Assembly (NCBI GenBank): GCA_047629195.1
Contig: JBLHWY010000010.1
Coordinates: forward strand, 1 to 64,000
Origin: UBA4582 sp047629195
GTDB lineage: Bacteria; Pseudomonadota; Gammaproteobacteria; Pseudomonadales; Azotimanducaceae
Direction: 5' to 3'
DNA: 64,000 nucleotides
Shown: positions 1-7,331 of the stretch, one piece after another
Position numbering within the stretch: position 1 is the stretch's first letter
Layout: every line of letters starts with the position of its first letter
The notes under the pieces: generated by a model
What the model was told of the DNA's origin: nothing
The model's database searches: none
The model's input: the letters and a program-made list of their open reading frames with translations, nothing else
Program-made: the position numbers and the translations under genes

Positions 1-659
1 GAATCTGATTGTGAAGAAGACGATAGCCCAGTAGTGCCAGGCTCTAGAATAGTGAGCGTAATTTCGCCGCTATCGCCTAATCGGTTAAACAATTCAAGGT
101 TAACATCCGCCCAGGTCTGGGTTCGCTCGCCATCAACAGCAACTATTTCTTGCCCAGCTTTTAAACCTGCTTTAGATGCCAACGACTCATCAGACAGTTC
201 ACCCAATATCGGCGCAATACCACTAATTCCCGTAGCAAAGAGTAACCAGTACGCAACAATGGCCAACAGAAAGTTTGCAATGGGGCCTGCAGCCACAATG
301 GCAATGCGCTGCCAAACGGGTTTGCGATTGAACGCCAGGTGTTTTTGGTCGTCAGGGACAAAACCTTCGCGTTCATCTAGCATTTTGACATAGCCACCGA
401 GGGGAATAGCAGCAATAGCAAATTCTGTTCCCTCAAGTTTTTCGTTACTGCGGGTCTGAATGACCTGACCCTCGGGGACTGGCACCTCTGCAGGCGCCGG
501 TCCTCGTTTCGAATAAAGAGGTTTACCGAAACCCACGCTGAACCGAAGCACGTGTACATTACACAATCTGGCTACCCAGTAATGACCAAACTCGTGAAAG
601 GTCACCAGAATAGATAGCGTGAGAATTAGCGCAGCAACGCTTTGGATAACCTCAAGCAC
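1..659 (-). CDS. rseP: RseP site-2 intramembrane metalloprotease (3' end beyond left edge)
   Basis: Inner-membrane zinc protease that cuts the anti-sigma factor RseA/MucA after its first cleavage, releasing sigma-E. About 219 residues are visible. The zinc motif HEFGH sits at residues 22-26 inside the first membrane segment, exactly as in E. coli RseP, and the periplasmic part with the start of the first PDZ domain (GLKAGQEIVAVDG) follows. The likely start is GTG at 659, preceded by GGAGGG and overlapping the dxr stop by 8 bases, so it is translationally coupled to dxr. It was found by reading the minus frame through to the left edge, where the gene is still open. Its presumed substrate MucA is encoded in this same window. 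The second zinc-ligand region is outside the window. Confidence 0.93.
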   Translation of the reverse strand, partial: MLEVIQSVAALILTLSILVTFHEFGHYWVARLCNVHVLRFSVGFGKPLYSKRGPAPAEVPVPEGQVIQTRSNEKLEGTEFAIAAIPLGGYVKMLDEREGFVPDDQKHLAFNRKPVWQRIAIVAAGPIANFLLAIVAYWLLFATGISGIAPILGELSDESLASKAGLKAGQEIVAVDGERTQTWADVNLELFNRLGDSGEITLTILEPGTTGLSSSSQSD

Positions 660-1902
660 GGTCAGCCCTCCCCGCATTATACGTGGCAGTGGCCTTAAGT
701 TTTATCTGTTCAATTAGTTGCAACGCGGCATTCCTCGCACCAGCATCTATGTTAAGTACTTCTTCAATCGAGGCTGGTTCAACACCCTCGGTTGCTTGAA
801 GCACAGTTTTGTTCACTATTGGGATATCACCAAAGCCAATAAGTTCATCTAAAAATGCCTGAACTGCAATTTCATTTGCGGCATTGAGCGCAATTGATAA
901 GCTTTGAGGTCCCGCCGCTGCCTGTCTAGCTAGCACCAAACAAGGAAATCTCTCGAGATCTGCAGCTTCAAATTCCAATTTACCCATCGACATAAAATCG
1001 AGCGAGGGAACGCCGGATTCAATTCGATTTGGCCAAGCAAGCGTATGTGCAATAGGGGTTCTCATATCTGGCTGACCCAATTGCGCGATCACTGCGCCAT
1101 CGTCATATTCAACCATTGAGTGAACGACACTCTGGGGATGGATCACAAATTCAATTTGGTCGGGCGAAACATCGAATAACCATTTTGCCTCAATTAGCTC
1201 TAAGCCTTTGTTCATCATCGTCGCTGAATCAACTGAGATCTTTTTCCCCATGCTCCAATTTGGGTGAGCACAGGCTTCAGCCGGGGTTACTTCATCAAAA
1301 GTATCAAGCGGTCGTCGTAAAAACGGTCCACCAGAACCCGTTAGCATGATTTTACGAACGCCACCAGCATGAGACTCCGCGCCATTTGCAAGACACTGAA
1401 ATATTGCATTATGTTCGCTGTCAACGGGTAGCAAAGTTGCATTGTTTTCTTCAACGGCTTCCATAAACAGACGCCCGCTCATGACAAGAGACTCCTTGTT
1501 CGCGAGCAGGATTTTCTTTCCCGCCTCAACCGCAGCCATGGTGGGACCCAAACCGGCACCCCCAACAATTGCGGCCACGACGTCATCAACATCTTGATGA
1601 CTCGCGACAAATTTCAATCCGGCTTCACCCGATAACACTTCAATGTGCGAATTATTATCGGCATCTTGCAGGTTCAAAATCTCGGCCAGCTTCAACTTCA
1701 ATTGTTTCGCTGCCGTTTCGTTTCGCATCACAGCATAACGAGGCTTCACCTCAAGGCATTGCTTAATGATGGCATCTACGTTGGTATTTGCCGTGAGTGC
1801 GAAAACAGAGAATATTGACTGGTTGCGCTGGATCACATCCAGCGTGCTAACGCCAACGCTACCTGTTGCGCCAAGAATTGTGACTGCTCGCTTCTCACTC
1901 AT
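652..1902 (-). CDS. dxr: 1-deoxy-D-xylulose 5-phosphate reductoisomerase
   Basis: Cytosolic MEP-pathway enzyme that rearranges and reduces DXP to 2-C-methyl-erythritol 4-phosphate with NADPH. Visible signatures are the NADPH loop GATGSVG (residues 11-17), NKESL (135-139), the metal-binding DSEH (161-164), the substrate loop SGGPF (190-194), the flexible-loop and metal block from NWSMGKK to NKGLE (215-235) and HPQS (255-258). At 416 residues it is slightly longer than the E. coli enzyme (about 398), mostly through an insertion near residues 75-90 and a longer C-terminus. It lies 3 bases from cdsA and overlaps rseP, as in the standard gammaproteobacterial cluster. Confidence 0.97.
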   Translation of the reverse strand: MSEKRAVTILGATGSVGVSTLDVIQRNQSIFSVFALTANTNVDAIIKQCLEVKPRYAVMRNETAAKQLKLKLAEILNLQDADNNSHIEVLSGEAGLKFVASHQDVDDVVAAIVGGAGLGPTMAAVEAGKKILLANKESLVMSGRLFMEAVEENNATLLPVDSEHNAIFQCLANGAESHAGGVRKIMLTGSGGPFLRRPLDTFDEVTPAEACAHPNWSMGKKISVDSATMMNKGLELIEAKWLFDVSPDQIEFVIHPQSVVHSMVEYDDGAVIAQLGQPDMRTPIAHTLAWPNRIESGVPSLDFMSMGKLEFEAADLERFPCLVLARQAAAGPQSLSIALNAANEIAVQAFLDELIGFGDIPIVNKTVLQATEGVEPASIEEVLNIDAGARNAALQLIEQIKLKATATYNAGRADRA

Positions 1903-1905
1903 GGT

Positions 1906-2715
1906 CTACTGCCAACCATAAATCAGGATAAAAAGTGCGAACGCCGGGGCTGCCGAAAGCAAGCTGTCAATTCTATCAAGAATACCACCATGACCCGGTA
2001 ACAGAGCGCTAGAGTCTTTAACACCTCTATGACGCTTGAACATACTTTCTACTAGGTCCCCAAGTACAGAAATCATAATGATCGCGACGCAGGCTAAAAT
2101 GAAGGCGATACCCCGAGGTGCCATTAGCTCCGGCTTACCCTGCCAAATACACATGCCTATAGCCACCAGTGTGGCAAAGAAGATGCCGCCATAGACACCA
2201 GCCCATGATTTACCTGGACTGACTGCAGGTGCGAGCTTTTTATTGCCGAAAGCCCGACCACTAAAATACGCGCCGATATCTGCACCCCAAATCAGGAAGA
2301 ACAACAGCAATATCAAGAACTCACTGTCCGCAGTTTGTTTGAGCTGACAAAGTCCAACGTAGCCGGGAACAAGCATGAAAATACCGATGATTGATCTGGC
2401 GGTCTTACTCGCCCAAAGACCAGTAAAGCCCGGATATTTCAATACGAGTACAAATGCAACTAGCCACCAAAGTACACCGGGCACCAACACAAACAATGGA
2501 TCTACAAGCGTCGAGGCAGCATAAAAAATCAACATGACAAAAGCATACAGAACTCGATGTGCATCTTCATAGCCAGCAAGATTCGCCCATTCCCATGCCG
2601 CGAGGGAAAGGACAATAACAAGGAATGCTTGGAACTGCAGGAGGGGCAAAAAGAACACACAGGCGATAGCTATGGGTGCCAGGATCAAAGCTGTGATTAT
2701 TCTTTTTATTAGCAT
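1906..2715 (-). CDS. cdsA: Phosphatidate cytidylyltransferase (CDP-diglyceride synthase)
   Basis: Integral membrane enzyme making CDP-diacylglycerol from phosphatidate and CTP, the branch point of phospholipid synthesis. The protein is almost entirely hydrophobic helices and ends with the CdsA signature: SVLGDLVES, then KRHRGVKD, then PGHGGILDRIDS. I take ATG 2715 (MLIKRII) as the start, giving 269 residues. An in-frame ATG at 2772 would add 19 polar residues that do not look like CdsA and would run through a hairpin. Upstream neighbour is frr rather than the expected uppS, which is not present in the gap. Confidence 0.95.
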   Translation of the reverse strand: MLIKRIITALILAPIAIACVFFLPLLQFQAFLVIVLSLAAWEWANLAGYEDAHRVLYAFVMLIFYAASTLVDPLFVLVPGVLWWLVAFVLVLKYPGFTGLWASKTARSIIGIFMLVPGYVGLCQLKQTADSEFLILLLFFLIWGADIGAYFSGRAFGNKKLAPAVSPGKSWAGVYGGIFFATLVAIGMCIWQGKPELMAPRGIAFILACVAIIMISVLGDLVESMFKRHRGVKDSSALLPGHGGILDRIDSLLSAAPAFALFILIYGWQ

Positions 2716-2743
2716 ATAGATCTTTACGTGATAGTAAATTTCA

Positions 2744-2769
2744 GCGGTAGATGATCCATTACCTACCGC
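2744..2769 (-). promoter_or_regulatory. Hairpin in the frr-cdsA gap
   Basis: A perfect 7-bp inverted repeat (gcggtag at 2744-2750, ctaccgc at 2763-2769) with a 12-base loop lies between the frr stop and the likely cdsA start, at the place where uppS is normally found. It has no T-run, so it is not a standard Rho-independent terminator. It could be an mRNA processing or stability hairpin; function unknown. Confidence 0.45.
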
Positions 2770-2782
2770 CACGAACCTTAAT

Positions 2783-3340
2783 TTACATTTCCATCAAGTC
2801 GGTTTCTTTAGCATCAAGCGAAGCATCAACATCTTTGATTTTTTGATCCGTGAGCTTCTGTATCATGTCTTCGCCTTTACGCTCTTCATCTTCTGTTATG
2901 TCTTTTTCTTTCAAGAGCTCTTTTAGATAAGCATTGGCATCACGTCTGATATTTCTGATAGACACCCGCGCGTTCTCGGCTTCTGATTTTGCAACCTTGG
3001 TAAGATCACGACGATTTTGTTCAGTCAGAGCAGGCATAGGTAGCCTGATCTTGTCTCCTGAAGTCGATGGATTAAGCCCAAGGTCGGATTTCAAAATTGC
3101 CTTTTCTACCACAGGGATCATCGGCTTTTCCCAAGGAGATACTGCTAATGTCCGAGCATCTTCAACCATGATATTAGCAACCTGATTCAATGGTGTAGGC
3201 GTGCCGTAGTAATCGACCATGATACCGTCCAACAACTTTGGATGAGCGCGGCCTGTGCGAATCCGAGCGAAGGCAACATCAAGCGCCACAAGCGATTTTC
3301 CCATTCGTTCTTCTGCATCACTTTTTACATCGTCTAACAC
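2783..3340 (-). CDS. frr: Ribosome recycling factor
   Basis: Cytosolic factor that, with EF-G, splits post-termination ribosomes. At 185 residues it matches the family length exactly. Typical features are the N-terminal helix (DAEERMGKS), RTGRAHP with the conserved arginine and glycine (residues 28-34), YYGTPTPLNQ, and the C-terminal helical part with RRDLTK and RNIRRDAN. It follows pyrH after 112 bases in the rpsB-tsf-pyrH-frr order found across proteobacteria. Confidence 0.97.
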   Translation of the reverse strand: MLDDVKSDAEERMGKSLVALDVAFARIRTGRAHPKLLDGIMVDYYGTPTPLNQVANIMVEDARTLAVSPWEKPMIPVVEKAILKSDLGLNPSTSGDKIRLPMPALTEQNRRDLTKVAKSEAENARVSIRNIRRDANAYLKELLKEKDITEDEERKGEDMIQKLTDQKIKDVDASLDAKETDLMEM

Positions 3341-3452
3341 GGATAAACACCTCTAAACTTTACTATGCTCTGAATATTAGTCTTACTACCTTAACTGCCT
3401 TATGAGAACTGTCTTACAAGGACCGTCTAAAAAGGCTAAATCTACCAGCAAC

Positions 3453-4211
3453 CTAATCCTGTTGGTCTGAATCTACCATACTAAGATCTTTGGTCGTAAT
3501 TAGCGTGCCTTCGTCTTGCCCCATGATCACATTTCGTAATGCACCACTTTGCTCCATAGCAAAGACCCTGACTGGCATATTATGATCGCGCACAAGACAA
3601 ATAGCCGTTGAATCCATCACGCCTAGTTGGCGCTCCAGAACCTCATCGTAGCTTAATCGGTCATACTTTGTCGCGGTCTTATCGACCATGGGATCGGCAG
3701 TGTATACGCCATCAACCTTTGTTGCCTTAAGCACGAGGTCCGCGTTGATTTCAATACCGCGCAGGCAGGCCGCCGAGTCTGTGGTGAAGAAAGGGTTGCC
3801 GGTGCCAGCAGCAAAAATAACAACATCACCATTCTCAAGATTGCGAATGGCGCGGCGGCGATCATAATGCTCAACAACACCACTCATGGGTATGGCGGAC
3901 ATTACAACAGTGTGGATGTTGGCACGTTCCAAAGCGTCACGCATCGCGAGCGCGTTCATCACAGTCGCCAACATGCCCATGTGATCTCCGGTTACCCGGT
4001 CGAGCCCCGCGGCGCTGAGCGCAGCACCGCGAAACAAATTACCACCACCAACAACAAGACCTACCTCAATGCCGATACCAACCAGTTGACCAATCTCAAG
4101 TGCCATGCGATCGAGCACTTTGGGATCAATTCCAACACCATTAACACCCAGTGCCTCACCACTCAGTTTCAATAAAATCCGCTGGTACGGTGAAGAGTGT
4201 TTGGTCGCCAT
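3453..4211 (-). CDS. pyrH: UMP kinase
   Basis: Hexameric bacterial UMP kinase of the amino-acid-kinase fold, phosphorylating UMP to UDP and usually feedback-inhibited by UTP. Motifs seen: LKLSGEAL near the N-terminus, VVGGGNLFRG (nucleotide loop), DHMGMLATVMNAL, GTGNPFFTTD and KATKVDGVYTADP. It has 252 residues against 241 in E. coli, with a short polar N-terminal addition and an acidic C-terminal tail. Lies between tsf and frr. Confidence 0.97.
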   Translation of the reverse strand: MATKHSSPYQRILLKLSGEALGVNGVGIDPKVLDRMALEIGQLVGIGIEVGLVVGGGNLFRGAALSAAGLDRVTGDHMGMLATVMNALAMRDALERANIHTVVMSAIPMSGVVEHYDRRRAIRNLENGDVVIFAAGTGNPFFTTDSAACLRGIEINADLVLKATKVDGVYTADPMVDKTATKYDRLSYDEVLERQLGVMDSTAICLVRDHNMPVRVFAMEQSGALRNVIMGQDEGTLITTKDLSMVDSDQQD

Positions 4212-4270
4212 ATCATTATTCCTGTGTTTGTCTTGTTCCTGCTGCTTTTGAGAACTTCCTATTTATTCGC

Positions 4271-5128
4271 TTACTGGCCGAGTTGGCTAGCTACTTCCGC
4301 CGCAAAGTCGGTTTCTTCAATTTCAATACCTTCACCTACCTGGAAGCGGACGAAGTTTATGACAGATGCGCCTTCCTTCTTTAGCAGCGCACCAATTTTG
4401 GTGTCCGGGTCTTTAACAAAAGGCTGCTCAACCAGACTAATTTCAGAAAGGAACTTGCGCACACGTCCACCGACCATTTTCTCAATGATTTCAGGTGGCT
4501 TGCCGCTTTCTGCTGCTTGGGCAACATAGATATCTTTCTCTGCCGCAATAATCGCTTCAGGTACATCTGCTGTATTTACGAACTGAGGCTGAGGATCCGC
4601 TGCAGCAATGTGCATCGCGATGTCTCGACCCAATTCTTCATTGCCATTTTCTAAGACTACGAGAACACCAATCTTGCCAGTAGTATGGAGATATGGTGTA
4701 ACGTCACCTTCGATGATTCCAATCCGTCGGATTGATACATTCTCACCAATTTTCTGAACTAGCTCTACCCGTGTCTTCTCAAAGCCGCCGTCTAGCAACT
4801 GCTGGACATCAGAAACTTTATTCGTAAATGCTTCCTCAGTTATCGCAGCAACAAATTCAAGAAAATTACTGTCTTTCGCAGCAAAATCTGTTTCGCAGTT
4901 AACTTCAACAATGATGCCTGTTGTGCCTTCAACCTTAAGGCTGATTTTTCCGTCTGCTGCAGTCCGACCAGCTTTCTTAGCTGCTTTCATACCACTGGAC
5001 TTTCGTAGATTCTCGATCGCCAATTCTGCATCGCCGTCAGCTTCAACAAGCGCTTTCTTACAATCCATCATACCGAGACCGGTACGTTCTCTAAGGTCTT
5101 TAACCATTGCAGCTGTAATCGCAGCCAT
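4271..5128 (-). CDS. tsf: Translation elongation factor Ts
   Basis: Guanine-nucleotide exchange factor for EF-Tu. The N-terminal UBA-like module reads LRERTGLGMMDCKKAL, followed by the EF-Tu-contacting TDFAAKDSNF segment (canonical TDFVA) and the two core subdomains; 285 residues, like E. coli (283). The start codon is preceded by AGGAGAG. It is separated from rpsB by 245 bases in which I see no gene; in related bacteria this spacer carries a partial terminator, but no clear hairpin with a T-run is visible here. Confidence 0.97.
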   Translation of the reverse strand: MAAITAAMVKDLRERTGLGMMDCKKALVEADGDAELAIENLRKSSGMKAAKKAGRTAADGKISLKVEGTTGIIVEVNCETDFAAKDSNFLEFVAAITEEAFTNKVSDVQQLLDGGFEKTRVELVQKIGENVSIRRIGIIEGDVTPYLHTTGKIGVLVVLENGNEELGRDIAMHIAAADPQPQFVNTADVPEAIIAAEKDIYVAQAAESGKPPEIIEKMVGGRVRKFLSEISLVEQPFVKDPDTKIGALLKKEGASVINFVRFQVGEGIEIEETDFAAEVASQLGQ

Positions 5129-5373
5129 CTTGATCTCTCCTGTTCAATTCTTACTATCTATTTATCTTGCCGATCACATAGTTTTTCGCCAGACCATCGC
5201 TGACGCACGCTTCATTATCGACGGGAGTATGTGCATGAAGAAACTATTCAAGCTGAATCCACTTATTCGTCGATTGCTTCAGACCTACCCACTTTACGAG
5301 GTCCTGAGCTATAAGCCCAGAATCCCTGCAATAAGTCCCTTGCGGTAAGCCTGAAACAATCAATCAAATGGTC

Positions 5374-6174
5374 TTACTCAGCTTTTGGCGCTTCCTCTGA
5401 TGCAGCAGTGGTTTCAGCGACTGGGACTTCAGCTTCAGGATCATCAGTCGCTTCAACCTCAACAAATTCGCTTACTGCACTAGGGCCTTCAAATTCGGCC
5501 TTACCCTCGAGCACTGCATTAGCCACGGCTTCAACAAATAATCGAATAGATCGAATTGCATCGTCATTGCCCGGAATGACGTAATCAACACCAGACGGGT
5601 TACTGTTTGTGTCGACGATACCTACCACGGGAATACCTAGCTTGTTAGCTTCGGTAATGGCGATTCGCTCATGGTCGACATCAATCACAAAGATGATGTC
5701 CGGCAAGCCACCCATCTCTTTAATACCACCCAAGCTGTTCTCGAGCTTGTCGAGATCACGTTGGCGTGACAGAGCTTCTTTCTTAGTAAGTTTCTCAAAC
5801 GTGCCGTCTTTCAGCTGGCCTTCAAGATCACGCAGTCGACGAATTGACTGACGTATAGTCTTGTAATTGGTGAGCATGCCGCCCAACCATCGTTTGTCGA
5901 CGTAGGGCATGCCACATCGAGTTGCTTCCTCACGAACAACCTTACCAGCACTACGCTTGGTGCCAACAAATAGAACCTTATTACGCTTTGACGCGGTTGC
6001 ACCAATGTAGCTTAGAGCTTCATTAAGGGCCGGAACAGTTTGTTCGAGATTGATAATGTGAATGTTGTTTCGGGCACCGAAAATGAATTCCTTCATTTTT
6101 GGGTTCCAATATCTGGTCTGGTGACCAAAATGTGCTCCTGCTTCAAGCAGTGCACGCATAGATACGCTAGCCAT
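5374..6174 (-). CDS. rpsB: 30S ribosomal protein S2
   Basis: Small-subunit ribosomal protein. It opens with the family N-terminus (ALLEAGAHFGHQTRYWNPKM) and carries KRWLGGMLTNYKT and the D-rich segment GIVDTNSNPSGVDYVIPGND. At 266 residues it is about 25 longer than E. coli S2; the extra is an acidic Ala/Glu-rich C-terminal tail (from about residue 228), common in marine gammaproteobacteria. First gene of the rpsB-tsf operon, with its own promoter candidate about 150 bases upstream and map divergent. Confidence 0.97.
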   Translation of the reverse strand: MASVSMRALLEAGAHFGHQTRYWNPKMKEFIFGARNNIHIINLEQTVPALNEALSYIGATASKRNKVLFVGTKRSAGKVVREEATRCGMPYVDKRWLGGMLTNYKTIRQSIRRLRDLEGQLKDGTFEKLTKKEALSRQRDLDKLENSLGGIKEMGGLPDIIFVIDVDHERIAITEANKLGIPVVGIVDTNSNPSGVDYVIPGNDDAIRSIRLFVEAVANAVLEGKAEFEGPSAVSEFVEVEATDDPEAEVPVAETTAASEEAPKAE

Positions 6175-6324
6175 AAATACCTCAATAGTTAGTTTGGGTT
6201 AAGCCTCCACAGACCCCATAATCCAACTCCTTTTCCGGACTTCCCATCGCGGTAAAAAAGCACCCGAATTATGTGACGGCGTGTGTGAGAATTTTTAGTT
6301 TGCTCCGACTCGTTCCCCGAGCCG

Positions 6325-6359
6325 GCGCGCTTTATACCATAATCGTGAAAATAATCCAA
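6325..6359 (-). promoter_or_regulatory. Promoter candidate for rpsB with GC-rich discriminator
   Basis: Read on the minus strand: -35 TTGGAT (6354-6359), a 17-base spacer, -10 TATAAA (6331-6336), then GCGCGC (6325-6330). The near-consensus sigma-70 boxes with ideal spacing and a GC-rich discriminator are what is known for promoters under ppGpp (stringent) control, fitting a ribosomal protein operon. The transcript would have a leader of roughly 150 bases before rpsB, long enough for the S2-binding leader known in other bacteria. Confidence 0.7.
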
Positions 6360-6471
6360 CATTATTAAGAATTTGGCAATTAAATAGTTAATCAAATCTG
6401 CTATAGTGCGCTTCCGAAATACGTCGTATTAATGAGCCTTCAGCTGTACTGAAAAAGAGACCCTTCGCCCT

Positions 6472-7254
6472 ATGTCAATTAACATTAAAACCCCTGAAGA
6501 AATCGAAAAAATGCGTGTTGTAGGTGCCCTGGCAGCAAAGCAGCTCGAGATGATTGAAGAACACATCAAACCAGGGGTCTCCACCGGTGAGCTCGACCGA
6601 ATCTGCCACGACTACACGGTGAATGTCCAGAATGCGATTCCCGCACCGTTAAACTATCGCGGTTTCCCAAAATCAATTTGCACCTCGGTCAATCACGTCG
6701 TGTGCCACGGCATCCCAAATGATGCAAAAGTGCTTAAGAATGGCGATATCGTCAATATTGATGTCACTCTGATCAAAGATGAATACCACGGCGATACCAG
6801 CAAAACCTTTATCGTGGGAACGGGCAGCGTCATGGCACAACGCCTCACCGCGGCCGCAAAAGAATGTATGTACCGGGGCATACGCCAGGTAAAGCCCGGG
6901 GCAACACTCGGTGACATTGGCCATGTCATTCAGACCTACGCAGAAAAGAATCGCTATTCGATTGTCAGAGAGTATTGCGGGCACGGCATTGGCAAAATCT
7001 TCCACGATGAGCCCCAAGTATTGCATTACGGCAAACCTGGAACCGGCGCAGAACTTAAAGCTGGCATGACGTTTACGATAGAACCCATGATCAACGTCGG
7101 CAAAGCTGCAGTGAAACTATTACCAGATGACTGGACCGTGGTCACTAAAGACCACAAGTTAACTGCTCAGTGGGAACACACAATCCTAGTCACCGAAACC
7201 GGGTATGAGATTTTCACTTATCGCAGCGATGATAACATCGAGCGATTGACCTAA
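6472..7254 (+). CDS. map: Methionine aminopeptidase, type I
   Basis: Removes the initiator methionine from nascent proteins; dinuclear metal enzyme of the pita-bread fold. The metal ligands are visible in order: the Asp of VNIDVTL and of HGDTSKTF, the His of CGHGIGK, the Glu of FTIEPMIN and the Glu of QWEHTILV. With 260 residues it is the short cytosolic type Ia form. It is transcribed divergently from rpsB, a standard arrangement, and is followed by glnD 77 bases downstream. Confidence 0.97.
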   Translation: MSINIKTPEEIEKMRVVGALAAKQLEMIEEHIKPGVSTGELDRICHDYTVNVQNAIPAPLNYRGFPKSICTSVNHVVCHGIPNDAKVLKNGDIVNIDVTLIKDEYHGDTSKTFIVGTGSVMAQRLTAAAKECMYRGIRQVKPGATLGDIGHVIQTYAEKNRYSIVREYCGHGIGKIFHDEPQVLHYGKPGTGAELKAGMTFTIEPMINVGKAAVKLLPDDWTVVTKDHKLTAQWEHTILVTETGYEIFTYRSDDNIERLT

Positions 7255-7280
7255 ATAGCTTAACTAACCCAGACTATCTT

Positions 7281-7308
7281 AATCTAATCGTCTGAATCTA
7301 ATCATCTG
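7281..7308 (+). repeat. 14-bp tandem duplication between map and glnD
   Basis: Two adjacent 14-base units (7281-7294 and 7295-7308) are identical except for one base and are followed by a partial, decayed third copy. No coding potential. One of several short tandem duplications in gene gaps of this window. Confidence 0.7.
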
Positions 7309-7331
7309 AATTTAGCTATCCAAGATTAAAC

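Noticed and set aside
4911..5348. Plus-strand 145-residue frame over tsf and its upstream gap
   Set aside because: Mostly antisense to tsf, no ribosome-binding site, composition unlike a protein.
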